NCBI GenBank assembly: GCA_003979035.1 | Contig: RXOA01000108.1 | Location: forward strand, 1 to 34,320 | Source of the DNA: Candidatus Bipolaricaulota bacterium | GTDB lineage: Bacteria; Bipolaricaulota; Bipolaricaulia; UBA7950; UBA9294 | Direction of reading: 5' to 3' | DNA length: 34,320 bases | In this document: piece by piece, positions 24,806-31,802 of the stretch | Numbering within the stretch: the stretch's first letter is position 1 | How the letters are laid out: every line of letters starts with the position of its first letter | Made by a program: the position numbers and the translations under genes | The notes under the pieces: model-generated | What the model saw: only the letters and a program-made list of their open reading frames with translations | Database searches by the model: none | Told to the model about the DNA's origin: nothing

Positions 24806-25865
24806 GAACTTCCTCCTCCGCATGACGGGCGCGAGCACCGAGGAAGAACGCCTCCAATCTCGCGCCAATGTAACTCGTCGCGGACAATGCTTTGCTGTAG
24901 TCCATCCACAGTGGAGCAATGATTCCAAGAACACCATCATGGGGGCCGTACCCGGACGTGACCACGCTGAAGCCTTCCATCCCTGGCAACGGCATGTCCC
25001 CAATGGCGATTGCGACGCCGGGATCCCCTTTGCGGTAGGCGTAAACAGCTTTCACAAAGGCCGTTGGATCCTTCAATGAACTCATCAGGCCGGCGAATCG
25101 ATCCAATGCGGTCTCAGGCTCCACAAGGCGAAGTTCCGGGAGCAAGTTTGCCAACCCCTCAAGAAAAAGAGGCTGCCGCTGTTCGCGCGCCAACAAGAAC
25201 CTCAATACGCGAAGCGCCTGTCGGACGGACGGCTCGTACCAGACGTCCGAACGATCTTCGGAAGCCAGTTGAAGAACACGGTCCAACGTCACGCCGCGAA
25301 GGTTGTCATTGATCAGCTGATTCACCCGCTCGAAGACATCGTGATCGTCATCGATGTGCGTATCGACGGGAACGACGCCATGTTTCACGACGCCAATATC
25401 GGAGATCACGACCAGGAGCGCCGAATGCGCCGAAAGTCGTGTCAGCACAACGCGGTTGAGCCGAGTCTCCTCAGCGCGTGCGGGAATCACAAAGCCGACA
25501 CAACCGGTGATGCTTGCCAGCACAAAGGCTGTATGCTGCATCGTCTCCGCCACTTCAAGATACGGCATCTCATATGCTTCGACGATGGCGTGCTGCTCCC
25601 GGTGGGTCAGTTCCGAAAGATCGAGGAGCCATTCCACGAAGAAACGGTATCCTTTTGCGGTTGGAACGCGTCCCGATGAGGAGTACGGCTTGCGGATGAA
25701 CTCGCGCTCCTCAAGATCGCTCATGTCATTGCGCACCGTGGCCGATGACACGCGTAGCCCGTAGTCTTCAAGGATCATTCGCGATGAAACGGGTTCTCGG
25801 TAGCGAATATACCGATCAACGATCTCTTTCAGAATCAGCCGCTGTCTCTCAGGTAGGGTCATCAT
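24780..25865 (-). CDS. hrcA: Heat-inducible transcription repressor HrcA
   Basis: HrcA binds CIRCE and represses chaperone genes; GroE usually keeps it active. The 361-residue protein has an N-terminal winged helix (LPERQRLILKEIVDRYIRYR, PVSSRMILEDYGLRVSSATV, RNDMSDLEEREFIRKPYSSS) and a GAF-like dimerisation region after it. I chose ATG at 25865; the next codon is also ATG, and a GTG at 25877 inside CIRCE is possible but less likely. There is no clear ribosome-binding site. It is first in the operon, so it should repress its own synthesis. The length is slightly above the usual 340-350. Confidence 0.96.
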   Translation of the reverse strand: MMTLPERQRLILKEIVDRYIRYREPVSSRMILEDYGLRVSSATVRNDMSDLEEREFIRKPYSSSGRVPTAKGYRFFVEWLLDLSELTHREQHAIVEAYEMPYLEVAETMQHTAFVLASITGCVGFVIPARAEETRLNRVVLTRLSAHSALLVVISDIGVVKHGVVPVDTHIDDDHDVFERVNQLINDNLRGVTLDRVLQLASEDRSDVWYEPSVRQALRVLRFLLAREQRQPLFLEGLANLLPELRLVEPETALDRFAGLMSSLKDPTAFVKAVYAYRKGDPGVAIAIGDMPLPGMEGFSVVTSGYGPHDGVLGIIAPLWMDYSKALSATSYIGARLEAFFLGARARHAEEEVHEEQTGSS

Positions 25866-25870
25866 CGTAT

Positions 25871-25897
25871 TTAGCACTTAAGATTACTGTCTGCTAA
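25871..25897. promoter_or_regulatory. CIRCE operator of hrcA operon
   Basis: TTAGCACTT-N9-GTCTGCTAA matches the consensus TTAGCACTC-N9-GAGTGCTAA at 8 of 9 positions in the left arm and 7 of 9 in the right. It begins at the edge of the -10 box and covers the predicted start point, the normal place for HrcA repression. Confidence 0.93.
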
Positions 25898-25925
25898 TGA
25901 TAGGCGGCGTTGGGTTTTTTGTCAA
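25897..25925 (-). promoter_or_regulatory. Sigma-70 promoter of hrcA-grpE-dnaK-dnaJ
   Basis: On the minus strand, perfect -35 TTGACA (25925-25920), a 17-base spacer and -10 TATCAT (25902-25897). It is overlapped at its downstream edge by CIRCE. Eight bases separate its -35 from that of the divergent transporter promoter. Confidence 0.88.
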
Positions 25926-25933
25926 TGCCGGTC

Positions 25934-25962
25934 TTGACAGACTGCTCACATCGGCCTATAGT
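25934..25962 (+). promoter_or_regulatory. Sigma-70 promoter of aromatic transporter leader
   Basis: Perfect -35 TTGACA (25934-25939), a 17-base spacer and -10 TATAGT (25957-25962). The predicted start point (about 25969) is two to three bases before ATG at 25972, so the leader reading frame would be read as a leaderless or nearly leaderless message. Confidence 0.85.
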
Positions 25963-25971
25963 GGCTCCAAG

Positions 25972-26076
25972 ATGAATCAAGCAAGGAGCACCGAACGAGT
26001 CCAATTGCGGCACGTGACCGGCTCCTGCTTCTATTTCTGCTATTGGTTTAGCCCCGGCTTCTGCGAAACGCGCTAG
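25972..26076 (+). CDS. Leader peptide rich in aromatic codons (attenuator control)
   Basis: A 34-codon reading frame begins at the predicted 5' end of the transcript and ends at TAG 26074-26076. Residues 19-26 read CFYFCYWF (codons TGC TTC TAT TTC TGC TAT TGG TTT, 26026-26049), with another Phe-Cys pair at 30-31. Such a run of Phe, Tyr and Trp codons is the mark of ribosome-mediated attenuation leaders (trpL, pheL type). No Shine-Dalgarno site precedes the ATG, which fits leaderless initiation; AAGGAG at 25983 lies inside the frame with no start at proper spacing. A terminator follows and then a transporter of the Trp/Tyr-type family. I infer that slow reading of these codons raises transporter expression. 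The Cys codons may add a sensing input or be incidental. Confidence 0.78.
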   Translation: MNQARSTERVQLRHVTGSCFYFCYWFSPGFCETR

Positions 26077-26104
26077 CGATTCACAAGCGCGTTCCGGAGA
26101 AGCC
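26056..26104 (+). promoter_or_regulatory. Attenuator hairpin 1:2 (pro-termination)
   Basis: GGCTTCT (26056-26062) pairs with AGAAGCC (26098-26104), and AACGCGC (26067-26073) with GCGCGTT (26087-26093), with a 4x4 internal loop. The leader stop codon is in the apical loop. A ribosome stalled at the aromatic codons would cover the left arm. The freed GCC at 26102-26104 could then join GCC-AGT/ACT-GGC pairing (26102-26121, with a 3-base bulge), which disrupts the terminator's left arm. This alternative fold is inferred and rather weak. Confidence 0.6.
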
Positions 26105-26111
26105 AGTTGCC

Positions 26112-26145
26112 GACTGCAGGCATTTGCCTGCGGTCTTTTCTTTTT
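26112..26145 (+). terminator. Intrinsic terminator of the aromatic attenuator
   Basis: GACTGCAGGC-ATTT-GCCTGCGGTC is a 10-bp stem with one G-U pair and a 4-base loop, followed by TTTTCTTTTT. It lies 35 bases after the leader stop codon and about 190 bases before the first transporter gene, so readthrough must be regulated for the operon to be expressed from this promoter. Confidence 0.9.
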
Positions 26146-26334
26146 GGCGTACGGGTAGAGATGAGAAAGATGTGGAAACCAAGGAGGTGAGTCGATTCCA
26201 TAGGAAAAGAGCGCAAGGATGGAAGACGCCGCCCGCGCAACGGACCGGCAAAGATCGCTGCCGCGGGCGGTGCTGTGGAGCAGCCCTGTGACCAGGGCTG
26301 CAGGAAGGATAGCTTACAAGATGAAGGAGTTGTT
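26146..26334 (+). other. Second, structured part of transporter leader with possible tiny ORFs
   Basis: This region between terminator and first gene holds two strong hairpins. The first has an 11-bp stem (26227-26237 with 26262-26272, one G-U pair) and a 24-base loop. The second is a perfect 9-bp stem, GCAGCCCTG-TGAC-CAGGGCTGC (26280-26301). GGCGT at 26146 could also pair with ACGCC near 26226-26230. Two tiny frames exist. One is ATG 26161 to TGA 26190 (9 codons, one Trp). The other begins at GTG 26187, overlapping that stop as GTGA, and ends at TGA 26291 (34 codons, very basic, Cys-rich end). AAGGAG lies next to the GTG, too close to serve it. Whether either frame is translated is unknown. 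I recognise no named riboswitch. Confidence 0.5.
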
Positions 26335-27333
26335 GTGAAGCGAAATGCGCTGTTGATCATGATAGGGCTGTTGGTTTGCGTTGCGCTTGTCGGAGTCTCG
26401 GCTCCGCTGAAGGTTGGTATCTGCAAGATCGTGGAACATCCGGCGCTCGATGCGGTGGAACAAGGGGCGATCGATGCGTTGACAGCCGCCGGATACGAAG
26501 ACGGAGTTGACGTGGAGTACCTCCTTGCCAGCGCTCAAGGTGACTACACTGTGGCGATCTCGATTGCCCAGAACTTCCGGGCGCAGGGTGTGGATTTTGT
26601 CGTTGCCATTGCGACGGCGACAGCCCAAGCCGCAGCAGAAGTGTTCCGGGGTACGGATGTCCCGGTGATCTACGCCGCCATTACTGATCCGGTCGGAGCT
26701 CTGCTTGTCCCCGATGCCACCGATCCCAGCGGCAATGAGAACATCACCGGTGTGTCGGACATGATCAATGTCGCCGATGACATCCGACTTCTTCAGGAAC
26801 TGTCCGATGAGATCGATTCGATCGGCATCGTGTACAACCCCGGCGAGGCGAACTCCGTGGTGCTGACGGACATGGCGCGCGAGGCAGCGGAAGCCCTTGG
26901 CCTGTCGCTGATTGCGGCGAGCGCGGATACGTCGGCGAATGTTCCGATTGCCGCGCAGTCGCTGATCGGGCGGGTTGATGCCCTGTACGTGACAACGGAC
27001 AACACGGTCGTCTCTGCGATTGATTCCGTGCTCGCCGTCTCACGAGAGGCAAAGATTCCGTTCCTTGTCGCCGATCCAACGAGCCTCGCCAGTGCGACGC
27101 TTGCCGTCGGATTCGACTACTACGATTTGGGCTTGACGGCCGGAGATTTGGTGTTGCGGATTCTCGACGGCGCGCGCCCGAACGAGATCCCGGTGACGTT
27201 TGTTTCGGGGGCCGGAATCCACTTGAACGTCGATGAAGCGATCCTGATCGAATTTGAGTTTCCGGCGTCGGTCGTTGAGCGAGCGTCTTCGGTGCTGTAC
27301 GGCGGCGTGAGTTTCACCAAGAACGAGGAATAG
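26335..27333 (+). CDS. ABC transporter substrate-binding protein, TrpX-like (ABC_sub_bind family)
   Basis: A 332-residue exported binding protein. Residues 1-23 are a signal peptide (KRNALLIMIGLLVCVALVGV) with no lipobox Cys at its end. The mature part has the family pattern KVGICKIVEHPALDAVEQGA, VDFVVAIATATAQAAAEV and a following VPVIYAAITDPVGA. Members are periplasmic proteins for aromatic amino acids (TrpX) or other small solutes. GTG at 26335 has AAGGAG five bases upstream. It is first in a three-gene transporter operon, and its leader carries Phe/Tyr/Trp codons in an attenuator, which supports an aromatic amino acid substrate. The substrate remains inferred. Confidence 0.92.
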   Translation: MKRNALLIMIGLLVCVALVGVSAPLKVGICKIVEHPALDAVEQGAIDALTAAGYEDGVDVEYLLASAQGDYTVAISIAQNFRAQGVDFVVAIATATAQAAAEVFRGTDVPVIYAAITDPVGALLVPDATDPSGNENITGVSDMINVADDIRLLQELSDEIDSIGIVYNPGEANSVVLTDMAREAAEALGLSLIAASADTSANVPIAAQSLIGRVDALYVTTDNTVVSAIDSVLAVSREAKIPFLVADPTSLASATLAVGFDYYDLGLTAGDLVLRILDGARPNEIPVTFVSGAGIHLNVDEAILIEFEFPASVVERASSVLYGGVSFTKNEE

Positions 27334-27348
27334 GACGGGAGATCGGCG

Positions 27349-28248
27349 ATGGAGACGCTTCTCATACACGCACTCGAACAAGGGCTGGCCTACGGGATTG
27401 CCGCGCTTGGCATTTTCCTGACCTATCGCATTCTCGACTTCCCTGATCTCACCGTTGATGGGAGCTTCGTGACCGGAGCGGCCATCGCCTCTCTTCTCTT
27501 GTCCAGATACGGATTTGACCCGTTCTCCGTGCTTGTCATCGCGTTCGTCGCCGGAGCGGCGGCAGGAACGGTGACCGGATTGCTGCACACGAAGATGAAG
27601 ATCACCCGCCTCTTGTCGGGCGTGCTGATGATGATCATGCTGTATTCGATCAACCTGCGGATCATGGGGCGGCCAAACCTGTCCCTGCTTCGCATTGACA
27701 CGGTGACGCGACTTGTCGACGCAGCCTGGTCCGGGCTTGGACCGGTGGCGATTCTGGTGTTCATCACGATTCTGGCGATGGGCGTTAAGTTCGCCTTGGA
27801 CCTATTCCTGCGCACGGAACTTGGGTTTGCGCTTCGTGCTACTGGGGACAGTGAGACGATGATCATCGCCCAGGGAGTCAACACCAACACCATGAAGGTT
27901 CTTGGTGTCGCTGTCGCCAACGGATTGGTTGCCCTCTCCGGCGCATTGGTGGCGCAGTACAACGGATTCGCGGATGTTGGAATGGGAACCGGGACGATCG
28001 TGACCGGTCTTGCAGCCGTCATCATCGGAGGTACGCTGATCCGATCTTCGCGGATCGGATGGATGACTGCTGGGGTCCTGGTCGGATCGGTCATCTACCG
28101 ACTGGCGGTCGTGCTGGCACTGCGCTACGGCTATGTCATCGGATTCCAGGCGAGCGACATGAAGCTGGTGACGTCTCTTCTGGTGATTTTGGCGTTGGTG
28201 GCACCAACGCTCCGCGAACGCCGACAAAGGAAGGTGCGGGCATGCTGA
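27349..28248 (+). CDS. ABC transporter permease, TrpY-like
   Basis: A 299-residue inner-membrane permease with about eight hydrophobic segments. It starts METLLIHALEQGLAYGIAAL and has the family phrase YRILDFPDLTVDGSFVTGAA near residue 25, typical of permeases that pair with ABC_sub_bind proteins. ATGDSETMIIAQGVNTNTMK near residue 165 is the likely cytoplasmic coupling loop for the ATPase. ATG at 27349 lies 15 bases after the binding-protein stop, with GGGAG just before it. It probably forms a homodimeric channel. Its stop overlaps the ATPase start by seven bases. Confidence 0.94.
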   Translation: METLLIHALEQGLAYGIAALGIFLTYRILDFPDLTVDGSFVTGAAIASLLLSRYGFDPFSVLVIAFVAGAAAGTVTGLLHTKMKITRLLSGVLMMIMLYSINLRIMGRPNLSLLRIDTVTRLVDAAWSGLGPVAILVFITILAMGVKFALDLFLRTELGFALRATGDSETMIIAQGVNTNTMKVLGVAVANGLVALSGALVAQYNGFADVGMGTGTIVTGLAAVIIGGTLIRSSRIGWMTAGVLVGSVIYRLAVVLALRYGYVIGFQASDMKLVTSLLVILALVAPTLRERRQRKVRAC

Positions 28249-29030
28249 GCCTGAGAGGTGTCTCCAAGGTTTTCCAGATAGGCGCTGATCGCAAGGTTGC
28301 GATCCGGCAAATCGATCTTGATCTTCGCTCCGGTGAGTTCTTGACGATCATCGGCTCCAATGGTGCAGGCAAGAGCACGCTCCTGAATCTCATTGCAGGA
28401 ACAGTTCCCCCCACGACGGGCACGATCCGGCTGGCAGACATGGACATCACCGGTGTGCCGCCTCACATCCGAGCGCGGCGGATCGGTCGCATCGTTCAAG
28501 ATCCGCTGGCCGGAACGGCTCCGTCGATGACGGTTGCGGAGAACCTTGCTCTGGCCTCGAAGCGAGGGCGTCGGACGCTGCGACTCGGTCTTCCATCCCG
28601 GATGCACCGCCGCATCCGCGCGCAACTAGAGGTGCTGAACATCGGCATGGAAGATCGTCTTGACTGCAGTGTGTCGACTCTTTCCGGTGGAGAGCGGCAA
28701 GCGCTGACGATTCTGATGGCAACCCTTGCCCAGCCGGAGATCCTGTTGCTTGATGAACACACGGCGGCGCTCGATCCAAGCAACGCCGCGATGATCGTGC
28801 GGATGACCTGCGCATTCGTTGAACGGCTTGGGCTGACGACGTTGATGGTGACCCACAATATGGAACAGGCGATCGAACTCGGCGATCGTCTGGTGATGAT
28901 GCACAAAGGCGAGATCATTCATGATATCGCCGGAGAGGCAAAGGCCACCACAAGCGTTGGCGAGCTGGTCGACATGTTCTCTCGGCATCACATTGTTGAC
29001 GATGAACTGCTGCTCGAACGCGTGTGCTGA
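28242..29030 (+). CDS. ABC transporter ATP-binding protein, TrpZ-like
   Basis: A 262-residue ATPase with a single complete ABC domain: Walker A GSNGAGKST, Q-loop RIVQDPLAGT, signature LSGGERQALT, Walker B ILLLDEHTAALDP and switch His in MVTHNMEQAI. DEHTAALDP, with His instead of the common Pro, is typical of the ATPases that go with ABC_sub_bind transporters. The frame is open much further upstream, but ATG at 28242 has AAAGGAAGG eight bases before it and gives MLSLRGVSKVFQ. Last gene of the transporter operon, converging on secA. Confidence 0.94.
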   Translation: MLSLRGVSKVFQIGADRKVAIRQIDLDLRSGEFLTIIGSNGAGKSTLLNLIAGTVPPTTGTIRLADMDITGVPPHIRARRIGRIVQDPLAGTAPSMTVAENLALASKRGRRTLRLGLPSRMHRRIRAQLEVLNIGMEDRLDCSVSTLSGGERQALTILMATLAQPEILLLDEHTAALDPSNAAMIVRMTCAFVERLGLTTLMVTHNMEQAIELGDRLVMMHKGEIIHDIAGEAKATTSVGELVDMFSRHHIVDDELLLERVC

Positions 29031-29160
29031 CCGTGGGGAAGCTTGAGGACCCCGACGCCAGGAGAAGCCCGGGGAGGTGTGTGGACACGCTAGGGAGGGC
29101 GTGAGGAACTACCCCCAACGGTGTCATAAAGGCAGCAAGGACTCTACCGCTGTGGCCGAC
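29031..29160. other. Structured intergenic region between convergent genes
   Basis: This 130-base stretch between the transporter ATPase and secA stops holds several short hairpins: GGGG/CCCC (29035-29038 with 29050-29053), CACGC-TAGGGAGG-GCGTG (29086-29103), and GCTGTGG/CCACAGC (29149-29155 with 29174-29180, spanning the secA stop). None is followed by a strong T-run on either strand. I compared it with SRP RNA, RNase P RNA and 6S RNA and saw no diagnostic core. It may work as a two-way transcription end or encode an unknown RNA. Confidence 0.4.
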
Positions 29161-31752
29161 CTAGCTGTCTTTCCCACAGCAGTTCTTGTATTTCTTCCCC
29201 GATCCGCACGGGCACGGGTCGTTTCGTCCGACCTTCGTCGGGAGCGTGACGGGCTTCGACTTGCCCCGCGGGGGATGGCTGGCGCTCTGACGCGCGTCTC
29301 CCAAGGCGGATGCACTGTTGTGAACCAGCTGTACCTTGCGCTGGGCATCGTGCGGCGCTCCCGATTTGGCCGGAGCAAGGCGAGCACTGAGAACGAGGCG
29401 CACGATCTTTGCGCTGGCCCGGGCAAGCATCTCTTGAAACAGCGTGAACGATTCGCGTTTGAATACCACAAGAGGATCGGTTCCGCCGTATGCGGTCCAC
29501 CCGATCCCTTCACGAAGATCGTCCAAGGTGTAGAGATGTGCCAACCACTGCTCATCAATCGTTCCCAGCATCAGATAGCGTGCGATCAAGGGGAATTGTG
29601 GTCCCAGCCGTTCCTTCTGCCGGCCAAGCGCCGTTCGCAGTTGATCGAGAAGGAATGATGACAGTTGTTCGGCAGAGATCTGCGCGAGTTCGATCGACGC
29701 CTGTCCGGTCAACGCCGCGACTTCTCGCCCCAGCCCCTCCAGATTCCAGTCTTCTTCGGGAATCGATGGGTCGGCGTATCGGGAAACCAGATTGGCTACG
29801 TATTCGATGAACAACTCGTCGAATCGATCATCGAGATCATCGAGAGAGATCTTCTCCGCCGAGTCTTGCGGCGGAAGCAGGAGTCGATCACGCAACGAGT
29901 AGATGGCGTCGCGCTGTTTCGACATCACCATATCGTAGTCGATCAATCGCTTGCGGATTTCGAAGTTGCGGCCTTCCACGCGCTTCTGTGCCCGCCGGAT
30001 CGCGCCGGTCAGCATCTCGTGCTCGATGGCTTCCCCTTCTTCCATCCCCAGGCGATCGAGCAATCCTCCGATCCGCTCGCCCCCGAAGATGCGAAGAAGA
30101 TCGTCGGTCAGCGACAGGTAGAATTGCGACGAACCGGGGTCGCCCTGCCTTCCGGCACGACCGAGCAGCTGATTGTCGATGCGGCGGGATTCGTGGCGTT
30201 GACAACCGATGACGTGAAGTCCGCCGATCTTGGAGACGTTCTCTCCAAGTTTGATATCCGTGCCGCGTCCCGCCATGTTTGTGGCGACGGTGATTGCCCC
30301 GGGCTGCCCCGCATCCTGAACGATCTCCGCCTCTTTCTCGTGGTGTTTGGCGTTCAACACGGTGTGGGCGAGCTTGCGCGCTTTGAGCAGGCGAGAGAGC
30401 TGTTCCGACTTCTCGATCGAGTTGGTGCCGATGAGGACGGGGCGGCCCTGTTCGTGAAGGCTCTTCGTTTCATCCGCGATGGCTTCGAATTTCGCCTTCT
30501 CCGTGCGGAAGATTCTGTCGGGAAGAGCCTCACGGATCAGCGGGCGGTTGGTCGGGATCTCAAGCACCGGGAGGCCGTAGATCTGCTTGAATTCCTCTTC
30601 CTCCGTCTTGGCGGTCCCCGTCATGCCGCACAGGCTTCCGTAGAGACCGAAGTAGTGCTGCAGCGTAATCTGAGCCAGGGTCTGCGATTCCCGCTGGACT
30701 GTGAGCCCTTCCTTGGCTTCCAAGGCCTGATGCAGACCGTCCGAGAAACGGCGATCGGGCATCAGCCGTCCGGTGAACTCATCCACGATCATGACGCGGC
30801 TGTCTTTGACGATGTAGTGGCTTTCCTTCTTGAACAGATGAAGGGCTCGAAGCGCGTTCAAGAGGTAGTTCTGGTTCTCCCTGGCTTCCTCGGTTTCGTC
30901 GTAGAGGTTCTCGACGGAAAGAAGGCGCTCTGCCTTGTGGACTCCCTCGTCGGTCAGTGACAACCGGCGTGCCTCTTCATCAATGTCGAAGTCAATGTCT
31001 CGACGGAACGATCGGGCGATTCCAGCGAACTTCCGGTACTTGTCGATGGTCTGAGATGTGGCGCCGGAGATGATCAGCGGGGTTCTTGCCTCATCGATGA
31101 GGATGTTGTCGATTTCGTCGACGATGGCGAAATCCAGTGGGCCCTGCACCTTTCGATTGGCATACAGCACCATGTTGTCACGGAGGTAGTCGAATCCAAA
31201 TTGGTTGTTGGTCCCGTAGATGATGTCGCAGGCGTACGCCGCCTTCCGCTCCTCGACCTCCATCCCATCTTGCAGGAGCCCCACCGAGAGTCCGACGGCT
31301 TCGTAGGCAGGCCCCATCCACTCCCGATCGCGCCGGGCCAGATAGTCGTTGACCGTAACCACATGGACTTTGCCGACAAGGGCATTCAGAGCCGCAGGCA
31401 TCGTTGCGACAAGGGTCTTCCCTTCCCCGGTCTGCATTTCGGCGATCCTCCGGTCATCCATGACGAGCGCCCCGAGAATCTGCACGTCGAACGGACGCAT
31501 CTCGAGTACTCGCGTGGCAACTTCGCGGATGACCGAAAATACGAGGGGGCGGATCTCCTTGCGTGAGGCGCCGTCGGCGAGACGCTTGCGGCTCCGATCG
31601 ATCTCCTCACGCAACGCAGCGTCGGAGAGCGCGGAGACTTCGTCGGCCCGCTCATTGATCTGTTGAATCTCTTTATCGTAGCGAGCAAGCTGCTGGGCGT
31701 CGGTTTGCCCGAGAAGGTAGTTGACAGCGTGGCGAAAGCGTTGATTACCCAT
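29161..31752 (-). CDS. secA: Preprotein translocase ATPase SecA
   Basis: SecA drives secretory proteins through SecYEG. The 863-residue protein has Walker A EMQTGEGKTLVA (GEGKT about 109-113), DEID at about 212-215 in IVDEIDNILIDEARTPLIIS, the preprotein-binding region, NMAGRGTDIKLG and QLLGRAGRQGDPG of the second motor domain. It ends with the zinc-binding SEC-C tail (CPCGSGKKYKNCCG) preceded by a flexible basic linker. I chose ATG at 31752, which has GGTGA five bases upstream. GTG at 31761 is three codons earlier, lies close to the predicted start point and could be used as a leaderless start. Confidence 0.98.
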   Translation of the reverse strand: MGNQRFRHAVNYLLGQTDAQQLARYDKEIQQINERADEVSALSDAALREEIDRSRKRLADGASRKEIRPLVFSVIREVATRVLEMRPFDVQILGALVMDDRRIAEMQTGEGKTLVATMPAALNALVGKVHVVTVNDYLARRDREWMGPAYEAVGLSVGLLQDGMEVEERKAAYACDIIYGTNNQFGFDYLRDNMVLYANRKVQGPLDFAIVDEIDNILIDEARTPLIISGATSQTIDKYRKFAGIARSFRRDIDFDIDEEARRLSLTDEGVHKAERLLSVENLYDETEEARENQNYLLNALRALHLFKKESHYIVKDSRVMIVDEFTGRLMPDRRFSDGLHQALEAKEGLTVQRESQTLAQITLQHYFGLYGSLCGMTGTAKTEEEEFKQIYGLPVLEIPTNRPLIREALPDRIFRTEKAKFEAIADETKSLHEQGRPVLIGTNSIEKSEQLSRLLKARKLAHTVLNAKHHEKEAEIVQDAGQPGAITVATNMAGRGTDIKLGENVSKIGGLHVIGCQRHESRRIDNQLLGRAGRQGDPGSSQFYLSLTDDLLRIFGGERIGGLLDRLGMEEGEAIEHEMLTGAIRRAQKRVEGRNFEIRKRLIDYDMVMSKQRDAIYSLRDRLLLPPQDSAEKISLDDLDDRFDELFIEYVANLVSRYADPSIPEEDWNLEGLGREVAALTGQASIELAQISAEQLSSFLLDQLRTALGRQKERLGPQFPLIARYLMLGTIDEQWLAHLYTLDDLREGIGWTAYGGTDPLVVFKRESFTLFQEMLARASAKIVRLVLSARLAPAKSGAPHDAQRKVQLVHNSASALGDARQSASHPPRGKSKPVTLPTKVGRNDPCPCGSGKKYKNCCGKDS

Positions 31753-31767
31753 AGGAGTCACCGGGTC

Positions 31768-31796
31768 AGTATAGGAACGTCGCCCATACCGTTCAA
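31768..31796 (-). promoter_or_regulatory. Sigma-70 promoter of secA
   Basis: On the minus strand, -35 TTGAAC (31796-31791), a 17-base spacer and -10 TATACT (31773-31768). The predicted start point (about 31761) coincides with the in-frame GTG, so the leader is at most about nine bases. The promoter sits in the gap after the O-antigen-ligase-like gene. Confidence 0.7.
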
Positions 31797-31802
31797 GGAG
31801 GA

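Noticed and set aside
25969..26145. 6S RNA or T-box leader
   Set aside because: Length fits 6S RNA, but there is no closing stem with a central bubble. No T-box sequence is present, and the aromatic reading frame explains the region better.
29031..29160. SRP (4.5S) RNA or RNase P RNA
   Set aside because: AGGCAGCAAGG looked SRP-like, but the conserved GGAAG tetraloop region of helix 8 is absent. RNase P landmarks such as GAGGAAAGTCC are also missing.
29665..30960. 431-codon plus-strand frame inside secA
   Set aside because: SecA on the other strand is unmistakable over its whole length; this frame mirrors its codon bias.
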